Notes: generated by a model not told the origin, from the letters alone. DNA of 64,000 nucleotides from Petralouisia muris (GCF_004793545.1 NZ_SRYA01000015.1:37476-101475); one strand, 5' to 3'. Counted from the first letter of the stretch, positions 1-9,879 are shown. Program-made: numbers and translations.

Positions 1-1
1 A

Positions 2-1051
2 TGCGTACAGCGTTCCGGGCATGGTCCCCAGACCATGGAACAGACTTTGATGAATTCTTGCAATGATGCAATGATGCAAATGGTAGTGGACATTGGGAAA
101 GAAGATTTCTATAAATATCAGAATATTTTTAATTTCGGTTTGCGGACAAATATTGATTTGCCGGGAGAAGCCAGAACCGACACTTTGATTTATACAGTGG
201 GAAACACCGACGCAACTTCACTGGCAACCAATTCATTTGGTCAGAATTTTAATGTAACATTGGTACAGCTGGCATCGGCGTTTTCCTCACTGATAAATGG
301 AGGATATTACTATCAGCCTCATCTTGTGAAGAAAATTGTGGATGAAAATGGGAATACTGTACAATCTGTGGAGCCTGTGGTATTAAAGCAGACCATATCC
401 CGGCAGACCAGTGATACTGTGAGACAGTATCTTTACAGTGTGGTATCAGAAGGAACTGGAAAAAGCGCCAAAGTGGATGGATATTCCATGGGCGGAAAGA
501 CCGGTACGGCACAAAAAGGGAATCGTGACGATAAGAAGTATGTGGTGTCTTTTATCGGATTTGCTCCGGTAGAAAATCCGGAAGTGCTGGTTTATGTGGT
601 CATTGATGAGGCAAATGTGCCTATAGAGCAGCAGAGCAGCAGCCTTGCCACAGAACTGGCAAAGGAAATCTTCACAGAGATTCTTCCTTATTTGAATGTA
701 TTTCAGGATGAGGAAACAGAAAGCGGAGAAGAACCGGAAGGAACAGAGAATCTGCCGGAAGGAGACAATCCTGCAGGAACAGAAAATTCGCCGGAGGGGG
801 CAGAGAATCCATCGGGAGAAGGAGAACCGGAAGGAACAGAGAATCCACCGGAGGGAACAGAGATTCCGCCAGAGGGCGGAGAACCGGAAGGGGACGAAGA
901 GTCGCCGGAGGAGGGAGGCCAGGAAGGGACAGGGAGTTCCCCGGAGGACGAAGAGGGCCAGGAGAATCCGGGAGGAGATGAATATCCGGCAGAGGGCGTG
1001 CCGGAGGCTATGCCGGAAGGAGCTGAAAATCCGGTGCCAGAGGAGCAGTAA
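2..1051 (+). CDS. Class B penicillin-binding protein (SpoVD/FtsI-like), C-terminal part
   Basis: Transpeptidase that crosslinks peptidoglycan during division or spore cortex synthesis. The reading frame is open from the first bases of the window, so the N-terminus and the SxxK serine lie upstream. Visible are the SxN motif (MNSCND, near nt 50) and the KTG box (GGKTGTAQ, near nt 490-510), both intact. After the catalytic domain (to about nt 705) comes a tail of roughly 110 residues made of imperfect Pro-Glu-Gly-Thr repeats (units like EGTENPPEG), strongly acidic and probably disordered. It lies about 80 bp upstream of a second, paralogous class B PBP, and both head a division cluster. SpoVD versus FtsI/PBP2b cannot be decided from this fragment. 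Confidence 0.9.
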   Translation, partial: CVQRSGHGPQTMEQTLMNSCNDAMMQMVVDIGKEDFYKYQNIFNFGLRTNIDLPGEARTDTLIYTVGNTDATSLATNSFGQNFNVTLVQLASAFSSLINGGYYYQPHLVKKIVDENGNTVQSVEPVVLKQTISRQTSDTVRQYLYSVVSEGTGKSAKVDGYSMGGKTGTAQKGNRDDKKYVVSFIGFAPVENPEVLVYVVIDEANVPIEQQSSSLATELAKEIFTEILPYLNVFQDEETESGEEPEGTENLPEGDNPAGTENSPEGAENPSGEGEPEGTENPPEGTEIPPEGGEPEGDEESPEEGGQEGTGSSPEDEEGQENPGGDEYPAEGVPEAMPEGAENPVPEEQ

Positions 1052-1132
1052 AAGAAGAGAAAGTGGAAAAACAGTACATAACCTCACAGAATATGTAATA
1101 AATTATAGTAATTGTAATTGTGAGGTTACTGT

Positions 1133-2911
1133 ATGTTCCGCAATAAAACCTTTAATCGAAGGAAAATATTAATTGTTTTTACCGTGATTCTTCTGGTATT
1201 GTCCATTCTTGTAGGAAGGCTGGTGTATCTGATGATTTTCTGTTCTGAATATTACGGACAGAAAGCGGAAGATTTGCATGAGCGGGAACGAGATATCAAG
1301 GCGGCCAGAGGCAAAATCATTGATTCTACCGGCACTGTGCTTGCTACGAACCGTACGGTGTGCACTATTTCTGTTATTCACAGTCAGTTGGAGGAGCCGG
1401 AGGAGGTAATCCGGGTGTTGACCAAAGAACTTGAGATGGAAGAAGAGACGGTGCGCAAACGAGTAGAAAAGGTAAGTTCTATTGAAAGAGTAAAATCCAA
1501 TGTAGATAAAGAAGTGGGTGACCGTATCCGTAATTATGGACTGGCAGGAGTGAAAGTAGACGAAGATTATAAGCGTTACTATCCTTATGGAACATTGGCT
1601 TCCAGGGTGCTGGGATTTACCGGAGGTGATAATCAGGGAATTATCGGACTGGAGGTTATGTATGAAGACTATCTGAAAGGCAGCAGCGGAAAAATTCTCA
1701 CGCTTACAGACGCCAGGGGAGTGGAGATTGAAAATGCCGGAGAACGGCGGCAGGAGCCGGTAGATGGATATAATCTGCATATCAGTCTTGACTACAATAT
1801 TCAAATGTACTGTGAGCAGGCAGCAAAAAAGGTGATGGAGGCGAAATCTGCAGACGGAGTATCGGTCATTGTAATGAAGCCGGATAATGGAGAGATACTG
1901 GCAATGGTAAATGTGCCGGAGTTTGATTTAAACGATCCGTTTACCCTGATACAGGAAGAAGAGGAGCAGTCAGAGACGAATCAACAAGATCTGCTGAATC
2001 AGATGTGGCGGAATCCCTGCATTAATGACACCTATGAGCCAGGTTCTGTATTTAAAACAATTACCACGGCGGCTTCTTTTGAGGAAGGAGTGGTATCCTT
2101 AAACGACCATTTTTTCTGTCCCGGATATAAAATGGTGGAGGACAGAAGAATTCACTGCCATAAAAGGGCAGGGCATGGAGCGGAAGATTTTACCCAGGGG
2201 ATTATGAATTCCTGTAATCCGGTTTTTATTGAACTGGGACTTCGGCTGGGCGTCGATAATGTTTATAAATATTTTGAACAATTTGGGCTTTTGAACCGGA
2301 CAGGAATTGATTTGCCGGGTGAGGCGTCCACAATAATGCATGATAAGAAGAATGTAGGTCCGGTGGAACTGGCTACCATTTCTTTCGGACAGTCTTTTCA
2401 GGTTACGCCAATCCAGCTTGCCACAACAGTTTCTTCCTTAATTAATGGAGGAAATAGGATTACGCCTCATTTCGGGGTATCTGTAAAGGATGATCAGGGC
2501 AACTTAATAGAGACGCTGCAGTATGACGTAAAGGAAGGGATTGTCAGTGAAAGCACCTCTGAGACGCTGCGGAGCGTTCTGGAAAAGGTGGTGTCTGAAG
2601 GGAGCGGGAAACGGGCATACATAGAAGGGTTTTCCATTGGAGGCAAAACTGCCACTTCCCAAACATTGCCCCGGAGCGCCAACAAGTATATTTCCTCTTT
2701 TCTGGGCTTTGCCCCGGCAGAGGATCCTCAGGTGCTTGCGCTTCTGATAATCAATAATCCCCAAGGAATCTATTATGGCGGGACCATAGCGGCTCCTGTG
2801 GTAAAAGAAATTTTTTCCAACATACTGCCGTATCTGGGAATTGAAAAACAGGCAGTTCCGGAAAAAGAAGATTCCGCGGAAAATTCAGAGGAAAATTCAG
2901 AGGAAAATTAA
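1133..2911 (+). CDS. Class B penicillin-binding protein 2 (SpoVD/FtsI-like), second copy
   Basis: Full-length 592-aa membrane-anchored transpeptidase: cytoplasmic basic N-terminus, one membrane segment (about residues 12-34), PBP dimerisation domain (about 50-200), then the transpeptidase domain. SxxK is S305-V-F-K and SxN is S360-C-N. The third box reads K505-T-A-T instead of KTGT, a change confirmed at codon level (GCC at 2651-2653). The protein ends in a short EENSEEN repeat. GAGG about 7 nt before ATG supports the start. It is paralogous to the preceding gene, including the conserved end (KEIF..ILPYL). One copy probably serves vegetative septation and the other sporulation; which is which is inference. 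Confidence 0.93.
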   Translation: MFRNKTFNRRKILIVFTVILLVLSILVGRLVYLMIFCSEYYGQKAEDLHERERDIKAARGKIIDSTGTVLATNRTVCTISVIHSQLEEPEEVIRVLTKELEMEEETVRKRVEKVSSIERVKSNVDKEVGDRIRNYGLAGVKVDEDYKRYYPYGTLASRVLGFTGGDNQGIIGLEVMYEDYLKGSSGKILTLTDARGVEIENAGERRQEPVDGYNLHISLDYNIQMYCEQAAKKVMEAKSADGVSVIVMKPDNGEILAMVNVPEFDLNDPFTLIQEEEEQSETNQQDLLNQMWRNPCINDTYEPGSVFKTITTAASFEEGVVSLNDHFFCPGYKMVEDRRIHCHKRAGHGAEDFTQGIMNSCNPVFIELGLRLGVDNVYKYFEQFGLLNRTGIDLPGEASTIMHDKKNVGPVELATISFGQSFQVTPIQLATTVSSLINGGNRITPHFGVSVKDDQGNLIETLQYDVKEGIVSESTSETLRSVLEKVVSEGSGKRAYIEGFSIGGKTATSQTLPRSANKYISSFLGFAPAEDPQVLALLIINNPQGIYYGGTIAAPVVKEIFSNILPYLGIEKQAVPEKEDSAENSEENSEEN

Positions 2912-2964
2912 AAGAAAGATGCGGTGAGGGTAAAACATCGTAGAGATGAAGAGGTGTAGAGAAA

Positions 2965-3930
2965 ATGACACAGAGAGTAATAGTTCCGGTATTGATTGCT
3001 TTTGCCATTACAGCCCTGTTAGGGCCTGTGGTAATTCCTGTGCTGAGGAAACTGAAAGTAGGACAGACAGAGCGGGAGGAGCTGAAATCCCATTTGAAAA
3101 AAGCCGGTACGCCTACCATGGGAGGACTGATGATACTGGCTGGGATCCTTGTAACTTCCATGATATATGTGAAGGACTATCCCAAAATTCTGCCGGTTCT
3201 GTTTGTGACTGTGGGGTTTGGCATTATCGGATTTCTGGATGATTATTTGAAAGTAGTGCTGCGGCGTTCTGACGGGCTGCTGCCCTGGCAGAAAATGGCG
3301 GGCCAGATACTGGTGACGGTTGTGTTTATTTTCTATATGAATCAATATACAGAAGGTTCCTCAAGGATGCTGATTCCCTTTACCGGAGGCTTTGAGCATG
3401 GAATTTATCTGGATTTGGGATGGCTGGCAGCGCCGGTTATGTTTCTGGCTATTCTTGGTACGGTAAACGGTGCAAATTTCACAGACGGCCTGGATGGTCT
3501 GGCTTCCAGTGTAACAGTATTGATAGCAACCTTTTTTTCCGTAGTTGCAATCGGAACCGGCAGCGGCATAGAACCTGTCACCTGCGCGGTAGTGGGGGCG
3601 CTGCTTGGATTTTTGCTTTTTAATGTATATCCTGCCAGTGTTTTTATGGGGGACACAGGCTCTCTTGCGTTGGGAGGATTTGTAGCTTCCACTGCTTATA
3701 TGATGCAGATGCCCATATTTATTTTGATTGTGGCATTGATTTACTGGGCGGAACTGCTGTCAGTGATGATACAGGTGACCTATTTCAAGAAAACAGGCGG
3801 GAAGCGCATTTTCCGCATGGCTCCCATACATCATCACTTTGAATTATGCGGATGGTCTGAAACAAGGGTAGTGGCGGTATTTTCCATTATTACAGCCATA
3901 TTATGCCTGATTGGGCTGCTTGCGCTTTAG
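2965..3930 (+). CDS. mraY: Phospho-N-acetylmuramoyl-pentapeptide transferase MraY
   Basis: Integral membrane enzyme that transfers phospho-MurNAc-pentapeptide from UDP to undecaprenyl phosphate, making lipid I. At 321 aa it has family length, about ten hydrophobic segments, and the diagnostic loops: early PTMGG, GFLDDYLK, NFTDGLDGLA and the Mg/nucleotide-site PIHHHFEL near the C-terminus. AAGAGG lies 9 nt before the ATG. Gene order PBP-mraY-murD-ftsW is the classic dcw order. The stop codon is followed at once by the murD ribosome-binding site, so the two are translationally close. Confidence 0.97.
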   Translation: MTQRVIVPVLIAFAITALLGPVVIPVLRKLKVGQTEREELKSHLKKAGTPTMGGLMILAGILVTSMIYVKDYPKILPVLFVTVGFGIIGFLDDYLKVVLRRSDGLLPWQKMAGQILVTVVFIFYMNQYTEGSSRMLIPFTGGFEHGIYLDLGWLAAPVMFLAILGTVNGANFTDGLDGLASSVTVLIATFFSVVAIGTGSGIEPVTCAVVGALLGFLLFNVYPASVFMGDTGSLALGGFVASTAYMMQMPIFILIVALIYWAELLSVMIQVTYFKKTGGKRIFRMAPIHHHFELCGWSETRVVAVFSIITAILCLIGLLAL

Positions 3931-3941
3931 GAGGGATAACA

Positions 3942-5309
3942 TTGAATCTGGATGGAAAGAAATTTTTGGTAACAGGGTCCGGGATCAGCGGAATTGCAGC
4001 CGCAGAGCTTTTAGTGAACCATCATCTTCCGGTTGTGCTTTATGACGGTAAGGAAGACATGGAACCGGAGGAAATAAGACAGAAATCCCCTTTGCTGGAA
4101 AAGGTTGAAATTTATACCGGCAGGCTGCCCGAACAAGTGCTTTTGGACTGTAATACTGCAATCTTAAGCCCTGGGGTGCCTCTGGATAGTCCTGATGTGG
4201 AACGGATGAAGGAGGCGGGGCTTGCCCTTTGGGGAGAAATTGAGCTTGCCTGCATGTTTGAACGTGGCAGGGTGCTTGCGGTAACCGGAACCAATGGCAA
4301 AACCACAACTACTTCTCTGTTAGGTGAGATTATGAAGCACGCCGGCCTGGATGTGAAGGTAGTGGGGAATATTGGAATTCCTTATACCAGCCTGGTATCA
4401 GAAACCACGAAAGATTCTGTGACAGTGGCAGAGATCAGCAGCTTTCAATTGGAGACGGTGCATAAGTTCTGTCCTCAGATTTCTGCTGTGTTAAATCTTA
4501 CGCCGGATCACTTAAACCGTCATCATACCATGGAAAATTATCAGAAGGCGAAAGAACGGATTGCGGCAAACCAGGGAGCAGATCAGGTATGTATTCTGAA
4601 TTATGAGGATTCGGCGCTGCGGGAGTTTTCCGGCCGGGTGAAAGCGCAGGTGATATTTTTCAGCAGCCAGAGAAAGCTGGATCAGGGAATTTATCTGGAA
4701 GGAGAAGAGATAATCTGGAACTGGAAGGGGGAAACGGCAGTTTTTTGTAATGTTCACGATCTTCTGCTTTTAGGAAAGCATAACTATGAAAATGTCATGG
4801 CCGCTGCAGCGATGGCACGGATGGCAGGAGTTTCCATAGAAAAAATACGGGAAGTTTTGGTTACTTTTGCGGCGGTGGAGCATAGAATAGAATATGTGGT
4901 GACTAAAAAGGGCGTCCGTTTTTATAATGATTCCAAAGGGACCAATCCGGATGCGGCAATTCAGGCCATACGCGCCATGCAGTGGCCTACATTATTGATT
5001 GGAGGGGGATATGATAAAGATTCCGAGTATGAGGAATGGATTCGTGCGTTTGAAGGTAAAGTAAAAAAATTTGTACTGCTTGGAGCTACCAGAGAGAAAA
5101 TAAGGGACACGGCAGTCAGGCTTGGATATCCCAGGGAGGATATTATCATGGCGGACAGTTTGCAGGAAGCGGTCAAGGTATGTTTTGACCATGCAGTAAG
5201 CGGAGATGCAGTGCTGCTTTCACCGGCCTGCGCAAGCTGGGGGATGTTCAAAAATTATGAACAGCGAGGAGAAATCTTTAAGGAACTGGCGAGGGCGTTA
5301 GAGGAATAA
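3942..5309 (+). CDS. murD: UDP-N-acetylmuramoylalanine--D-glutamate ligase MurD
   Basis: Cytoplasmic Mur ligase adding D-Glu to UDP-MurNAc-L-Ala with ATP. The 455-aa protein opens with a Rossmann-type segment (VTGSGISGIAA), carries the Mur-ligase P-loop TGTNGKTTTT near residue 115, the central LNLTPDHLNRH motif, and a C-terminal domain with ALLSPACASWGMF-type signature. I chose the TTG at 3942 because AGGAGGG sits 6 nt upstream and translation then begins NLDGKKFLVTG; an ATG at 3903 in the same frame lies inside mraY and has no ribosome-binding site. Confidence 0.96.
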   Translation: MNLDGKKFLVTGSGISGIAAAELLVNHHLPVVLYDGKEDMEPEEIRQKSPLLEKVEIYTGRLPEQVLLDCNTAILSPGVPLDSPDVERMKEAGLALWGEIELACMFERGRVLAVTGTNGKTTTTSLLGEIMKHAGLDVKVVGNIGIPYTSLVSETTKDSVTVAEISSFQLETVHKFCPQISAVLNLTPDHLNRHHTMENYQKAKERIAANQGADQVCILNYEDSALREFSGRVKAQVIFFSSQRKLDQGIYLEGEEIIWNWKGETAVFCNVHDLLLLGKHNYENVMAAAAMARMAGVSIEKIREVLVTFAAVEHRIEYVVTKKGVRFYNDSKGTNPDAAIQAIRAMQWPTLLIGGGYDKDSEYEEWIRAFEGKVKKFVLLGATREKIRDTAVRLGYPREDIIMADSLQEAVKVCFDHAVSGDAVLLSPACASWGMFKNYEQRGEIFKELARALEE

Positions 5310-5338
5310 CTGTGAAATTGTAAGTCAGGAGTGCTGAT

Positions 5339-6457
5339 ATGGGTAGAGATGGAAGAGTTGACAGAAGACAAAAAAATATCCGCTATTTTGACTATACGCT
5401 GCTGCTGATTGTATTTTTTCTGATCTGTTTCGGGCTGGTCATGCTGTACAGCACAAGCGCCTATAATGGCCAGCTGAGGTTTAAGGATTCCGCCTATTAT
5501 CTGAAGAAACAGCTGCAGGCGGATGCCCTGGGAATTGCAGCAATGGCAATTGTTTCCAGAATTGACTACCGTGTGTGGAAGAATTTCTGGATGCTTGCGT
5601 ACATAGGAGCATTTGGGTTATGTACCCTGGTGCTTTTCATCGGAGATGAATTAAACGGTGCAAAGCGCTGGCTGAACCTGGGGTTTACAAGTTTTCAGCC
5701 TTCAGAGGCGGCAAAGCTTGCAATCATTGTGTTTTTAGCCACAATTATCAGCAAAATGCCCAAGCAAATGGGGAAATTTTCTTCCCTGGTGAAAATAATT
5801 GCAATCGTCCTTCCTATGGTTGCCGTTGTAGCCATCGGTAACCTTAGTACGGCAATTATTATATTAGGAATCGCTATTTCCATGGTGTTTGTTGCAAGCC
5901 CCAAATACGCCCAGTTTTTTATTGCAGGAGGAACCGTAATTCTGTTCGGGGCAATTTTTATTATGATGGAAGCCTACCGTGCAGAACGTCTGCGGATCTG
6001 GCTGAACCCGGAAAAATATGAGAAAGGGTATCAGACGCTTCAGGGCTTGTACGCCATCGGTTCCGGCGGTCTCTTTGGAAAGGGGTTAGGGGGCAGCATG
6101 CAGAAGCTGGGATTTGTGCCGGAGGCCCAGAATGATATGATTTTCTCTATTATCTGCGAGGAATTGGGTTTATTTGGCGCTATCAGCGTCATACTGCTGT
6201 TTGTGATTATTATCTGGCGGTTTATGGTAATTGCCAGCAATGCTCAGGATTTGTACGGAGCATTAATTGTCACAGGGGCGCTGGCTCATATTGCCATACA
6301 AGTCATCTTGAATATTGCGGTAGTAACCAATACCATACCTAATACAGGAATTTCTCTGCCGTTTATCAGTTATGGGGGAACGTCAGTGCTTTTTCTGCTG
6401 GCGGAAATCGGGCTGGTGTTAAGTGTGTCAAGAGGAATTCATCTGGAACAGGAGTAG
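5339..6457 (+). CDS. ftsW: SEDS peptidoglycan glycosyltransferase FtsW/SpoVE
   Basis: Polytopic membrane polymerase that elongates glycan strands from lipid II and partners with a class B PBP at the septum. The 372-aa protein has about ten membrane segments, MLYSTSAY after the first helix, the conserved FQPSEAAKLA stretch, the long extracytoplasmic loop, PEAQNDMIFSIICEELG, and the C-terminal NTIPNTGISLPFISYGG signature. AGGAG lies about 9 nt before the start. In this cluster murG does not follow ftsW; divIB does, 3 bp later. FtsW versus sporulation SpoVE cannot be separated by motif. Confidence 0.95.
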   Translation: MGRDGRVDRRQKNIRYFDYTLLLIVFFLICFGLVMLYSTSAYNGQLRFKDSAYYLKKQLQADALGIAAMAIVSRIDYRVWKNFWMLAYIGAFGLCTLVLFIGDELNGAKRWLNLGFTSFQPSEAAKLAIIVFLATIISKMPKQMGKFSSLVKIIAIVLPMVAVVAIGNLSTAIIILGIAISMVFVASPKYAQFFIAGGTVILFGAIFIMMEAYRAERLRIWLNPEKYEKGYQTLQGLYAIGSGGLFGKGLGGSMQKLGFVPEAQNDMIFSIICEELGLFGAISVILLFVIIIWRFMVIASNAQDLYGALIVTGALAHIAIQVILNIAVVTNTIPNTGISLPFISYGGTSVLFLLAEIGLVLSVSRGIHLEQE

Positions 6458-6460
6458 GAT

Positions 6461-7210
6461 ATGGGAAAAGGAAAACGAAAACAGAAAAAACGATGGAAGA
6501 CGGCGGGACTGACATTTCTTATGATTTTGCTGTTTTTTGCAATAGCGACGCTGATTGTGGTGAATGTTTTTACAGTGAAAAAAGTGAAAGTAACCGGCAA
6601 TGAGCATTATCCGGACGAAGCCATGGAGGACTGGCTTCTGGATGATGAATACTGCTGGAACAGCTTGTATGTTTATTTTAAATACAAGTTTGTGGAACCT
6701 AGAGAAATGCCTTTTGTAGACAGTATGGAAGTGTTTCTGAAATCACCTCATACGCTGGAGATCAAAGTATACGAAAAAGCATTGTTGGGCAGGGTTTATA
6801 TTGATGCTTTGGGGCAGAATGCTTACTTTGACAAAGACGGATTTGTGGTGGAAATGTCTTCTGAGGTGATCGAGGGGGTTCCTGTCATCAGCGGGTTGGA
6901 GGTGGAACAGATTGTATTGTATGAAAAACTTCCGATTAAAGGGAAAAATATTTTGAAAAATCTGTTATCACTGACGCAAATGCTGAAAAAATATGAACAG
7001 GTTCCGGAAAATATCAGATATGGAGGAGAAGGGAATTTTACATTGAGTTACGGCGAAATTACTGTCCAGATCGGACAAGCCCAAAATCTGAATGAGAAAG
7101 TGGTACGGCTTTCTCATATTATGCCGAAACTGGACGGGCAGAAAGGCGTACTGCATCTGGAAAGCTGGACGGAAAATACAACAGATATTGCTTTTGAAAA
7201 AGCGGGGTAA
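6461..7210 (+). CDS. divIB: Cell division protein FtsQ/DivIB
   Basis: Single-pass division protein of the FtsQ-DivIB/FtsL/FtsB complex. At 249 aa it has a very basic cytoplasmic N-terminus (GKGKRKQKKR), one membrane helix (about residues 16-36), then a POTRA-like domain starting at the typical TVKKVKVTGNEHYP, followed by the FtsQ beta domain. Its ribosome-binding site (AGGAG) overlaps the end of ftsW, so the two are coupled. Sequence identity in this family is low; the call rests on architecture and position between ftsW and ftsZ. Confidence 0.9.
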   Translation: MGKGKRKQKKRWKTAGLTFLMILLFFAIATLIVVNVFTVKKVKVTGNEHYPDEAMEDWLLDDEYCWNSLYVYFKYKFVEPREMPFVDSMEVFLKSPHTLEIKVYEKALLGRVYIDALGQNAYFDKDGFVVEMSSEVIEGVPVISGLEVEQIVLYEKLPIKGKNILKNLLSLTQMLKKYEQVPENIRYGGEGNFTLSYGEITVQIGQAQNLNEKVVRLSHIMPKLDGQKGVLHLESWTENTTDIAFEKAG

Positions 7211-7295
7211 AAGGTTTTTTACTGAATATTCTGCTGTTTTTAAAAGTAGGAAACAAGAACTATTGAAAAAAATATCATAAATTTAAAAATTCTTA

Positions 7296-7322
7296 TTGAT
7301 TAATTCTTCAAAAAATTATAGT
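7296..7322 (+). promoter_or_regulatory. Possible ftsZ promoter
   Basis: In the A/T-rich 181-bp gap before ftsZ, TTGATT (7296-7301) and TATAGT (7317-7322) could be -35 and -10, but the 15-nt spacer is short. A second TATAGT begins at 7322 with a 20-nt spacer. Weak evidence, inference only. Confidence 0.25.
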
Positions 7323-7391
7323 ATAGTGTATAAGAGTTTAAAAATGGAATTGAAAGAAAAGTTCAGATATAGGATAAAAGGAGGAAGAACC

Positions 7392-8615
7392 TTGCTTGAA
7401 ATAATGACAACAGAGGCAGATTCCAGTGCGAAAATTATAGTAATCGGTGTTGGAGGGGCTGGAAATAATGCAGTCAATAGAATGATTGATGAAAGTATCG
7501 GCGGCGTTGAGTTTATTGGAATCAACACAGACAAGCAGGCATTGACGCTCTGTAAGGCGCCCACGCTGGTTCAGATTGGCGAGAAGCTGACAAAGGGGCT
7601 GGGAGCAGGCGCACAGCCGGAAATCGGTCAGAAAGCGGCAGAAGAGAGCATTGACGAGCTGACCGCAGAGATTAAGGGCGCGGATATGGTGTTCGTAACC
7701 TGCGGAATGGGAGGCGGAACAGGAACTGGCGCCGCTCCGGTAGTTGCGAAGATTGCCAAGGATATGGGAATTCTGACCGTAGGGGTAGTGACGAAGCCCT
7801 TTCGGTTTGAGGCCAAGGCCCGTATGGTGAACGCCATGGGGGGAATTGAGCGGCTGAAGGATAGCGTGGATACCTTGATTGTAATACCCAATGATAAGCT
7901 TTTGGAGATTGTGGACAGAAGAACCACCATGCCGGATGCTTTGAAGAAGGCGGACGAAGTATTGCAGCAGGCAGTGCAGGGAATTACAGACCTGATCAAT
8001 GTACCTGCTCTGATTAATCTGGATTTTGCAGATGTTCAGACGGTAATGAAGGATAAGGGAATGGCTCATATCGGTATCGGTATGGCAAAAGGGGATGATA
8101 AGGCGACCGAAGCTGTGAAGCTGGCGGTGGCAAGTCCTTTGTTGGAGACCACCATTACGGGAGCTTCTCATGTGATTATCAACATATCCGGAGACATCTC
8201 CCTTGTGGACGGCAGCGATGCAGCCAGCTACGTGCAGGATTTGGCAGGAGAGAATGCGAATATTATCTTTGGCGCCAAGTTCGATGAGAGTATGGCAGAT
8301 GAGGCAATTGTTACCGTGATTGCCACAGGGCTTGGAGACGGAGCCCCAGCGCCTAAGGTAATGCCCAGTATGAAGTATGCCCAGAATACTGGCTCAAGAA
8401 TGACAAATACCACAAGAACTTCCAGCAATCTGGGGTCTGTGACACGTCCGGCCAGCCCTTACGGAACTGTTAACCAACCGGCTTCCGCCGCAGGGTCAAG
8501 TAATCTTGGCGTAACGGCTTCTACCCTTGGGATTCAGAGGCCCAGAAGACCGGAGAGCACAGTGCCGGAGCGAGATATTAAGATTCCTGAGTTTTTGAAG
8601 AATACAAGGAAATAA
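7392..8615 (+). CDS. ftsZ: Cell division GTPase FtsZ
   Basis: Tubulin-like GTPase that forms the Z ring. 407 aa, with [14 protein letters not shown] at the N-terminus, the tubulin signature [10 protein letters not shown], the T7 loop [11 protein letters not shown], and a variable linker rich in Ser/Ala/Thr ending in a C-terminal peptide ([11 protein letters not shown]) of the kind that binds FtsA/SepF. I chose TTG 7392 because AGGAGG lies 7 nt upstream and the protein then starts [14 protein letters not shown]; longer in-frame starts (7296, 7344) lack a ribosome-binding site. No ftsA lies next to it. Confidence 0.97.
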   Translation: MLEIMTTEADSSAKIIVIGVGGAGNNAVNRMIDESIGGVEFIGINTDKQALTLCKAPTLVQIGEKLTKGLGAGAQPEIGQKAAEESIDELTAEIKGADMVFVTCGMGGGTGTGAAPVVAKIAKDMGILTVGVVTKPFRFEAKARMVNAMGGIERLKDSVDTLIVIPNDKLLEIVDRRTTMPDALKKADEVLQQAVQGITDLINVPALINLDFADVQTVMKDKGMAHIGIGMAKGDDKATEAVKLAVASPLLETTITGASHVIINISGDISLVDGSDAASYVQDLAGENANIIFGAKFDESMADEAIVTVIATGLGDGAPAPKVMPSMKYAQNTGSRMTNTTRTSSNLGSVTRPASPYGTVNQPASAAGSSNLGVTASTLGIQRPRRPESTVPERDIKIPEFLKNTRK

Positions 8616-8647
8616 AAGGATAAGAGAATAGAAGTGTACATATTGAA

Positions 8648-8711
8648 GTTGCTGTATTGATACAGTATGCATGGCTGCTGCAGATCGTGCGTATTAATAC
8701 AGTGGCTTTTT
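8648..8711 (+). terminator. Terminator downstream of ftsZ
   Basis: The 16-nt arms 8648-8663 and 8691-8706 pair along their full length, allowing several G-U pairs, and are followed by five T (8707-8711). The 27-nt loop may itself fold. It closes the division cluster. Confidence 0.75.
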
Positions 8712-8879
8712 GTTTGAGCAGGCGGAATTTAAGCGGGCCGATGAACCGAAGAAAGTCCTTCGCCTTGCTGCGGTTAGTAAAAGCAAGACAGAAAAAAGCA
8801 GAAATTATCGGGAAAACTCCATGTGAAAAGGATATACTAAAGAGGAACACAAGACAGCGCTAATATGGAGGAAATTGCG

Positions 8880-9806
8880 GTGAAAGAGAATATTTTAGAG
8901 CATTACAGGAAAACAGGAACTTATACATATGCCGGAGCATACGGGGATTATTTTCGTTCTCTGCCAGATGATATTTCGGAACTTGGCAGGCTGGTATGCA
9001 GTCAGGTGATACACAGGGTAACGTTACAGGAAGGAAATTCCAACGCCAATGCAAATCTTATCTACGGAGACATGGAACGGTATCCCTGGTATCGGATGCG
9101 GTGCGAGGATGATGTTCTTTTGACTGCGCCGGCTCTTGTTTCAGAACTGTTTCGGTTGGATGCCCGGGGGTTCGTAAAGGACAGGAAAGTGGAAGATAAA
9201 ATTGTGGTGACCTGCCGCTATGTATCAGTTCTTATGAGCGCTATTTTAAAGGCAAAAGGGATTCCAGCCAGATGTCGCGCCGGGTTTGCCCCTTATTTTC
9301 AGGAAGGAGTCAGCATGGATCACTGGGTGAATCAATACTACAGTGAGAAAGAGGAACGATGGATTACCTTTGATGCTGACGGTTTCTACGAAGAGTGTGG
9401 GATGTCCCTTTCCCAGTATGATATACCGCCGGACAGCTTCGACTGGGCCGCAGATGCTTATCTTGCAGTGAGAAATGGGAAAACAGACGGGAATCAGTAT
9501 ATATTTGCGGACAGGATGGGAACCCGTTCTCTGCCGGCATTGATTCGTTACCTGCTTTATGATTTCCATGCTCTTATGAACAATGAGCTCACTTACAGCT
9601 TTCTGCCTGCCTGTCTGGAGGGAAGACTTGCAAAGCTGAGCCGGGAGGAACTGGAGGAATTGGATTATCTGGCAGAGCGGCTTTTGGAGCCGGATCGAAA
9701 TTTTGATGAATTGTGTGAACTGTGGCAGACAGAAAGAAAATTCCGAATTATAAATAGTCCGTTGGTGGGAACCGATGCCCATGACGCAGACTGGGGCAAC
9801 TCATAA
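8880..9806 (+). CDS. Transglutaminase-like superfamily protein
   Basis: 308-aa soluble protein with a transglutaminase core. The likely triad is C112 (VVTCRYVS), H148 (MDHWVNQ) and D165 (TFDADGF), in the order and spacing of the family. No signal peptide is visible, so it is probably cytoplasmic; bacterial members can be proteases or amidohydrolases rather than crosslinkers. GTG at 8880 has GGAGG 8 nt upstream; an ATG at 8865 would itself overlap that site. It is followed by an AraC/GyrI regulator that begins just downstream, suggesting one unit. The substrate is unknown. Confidence 0.75.
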   Translation: MKENILEHYRKTGTYTYAGAYGDYFRSLPDDISELGRLVCSQVIHRVTLQEGNSNANANLIYGDMERYPWYRMRCEDDVLLTAPALVSELFRLDARGFVKDRKVEDKIVVTCRYVSVLMSAILKAKGIPARCRAGFAPYFQEGVSMDHWVNQYYSEKEERWITFDADGFYEECGMSLSQYDIPPDSFDWAADAYLAVRNGKTDGNQYIFADRMGTRSLPALIRYLLYDFHALMNNELTYSFLPACLEGRLAKLSREELEELDYLAERLLEPDRNFDELCELWQTERKFRIINSPLVGTDAHDADWGNS

Positions 9807-9879
9807 ACAGCCAAATGGTTATGCGAGGGATGACGCATTACAAACCAGAACGCCACTGGTGGGAGAAATGGAGCGACAT

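Noticed and set aside
446..1087. Long minus-strand frame (213 codons) opposite the first PBP
   Set aside because: It is antisense to the repetitive Pro-Glu-Gly tail and the conserved transpeptidase domain, has low-complexity Arg/Leu composition and no ribosome-binding site; the plus-strand gene explains the region.
696..1172. Plus-strand frame of 158 codons overlapping the PBP tail
   Set aside because: An out-of-frame reading of the same repeats, giving an Arg/Glu-rich peptide without any recognisable pattern or start site.
7338..8171. 277-codon minus-strand frame opposite ftsZ
   Set aside because: ftsZ is unambiguous on the plus strand; the antisense frame has no ribosome-binding site and no family motif.
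8657..8863. 68-codon frame after ftsZ
   Set aside because: It begins inside the ftsZ terminator stem and has no upstream site.
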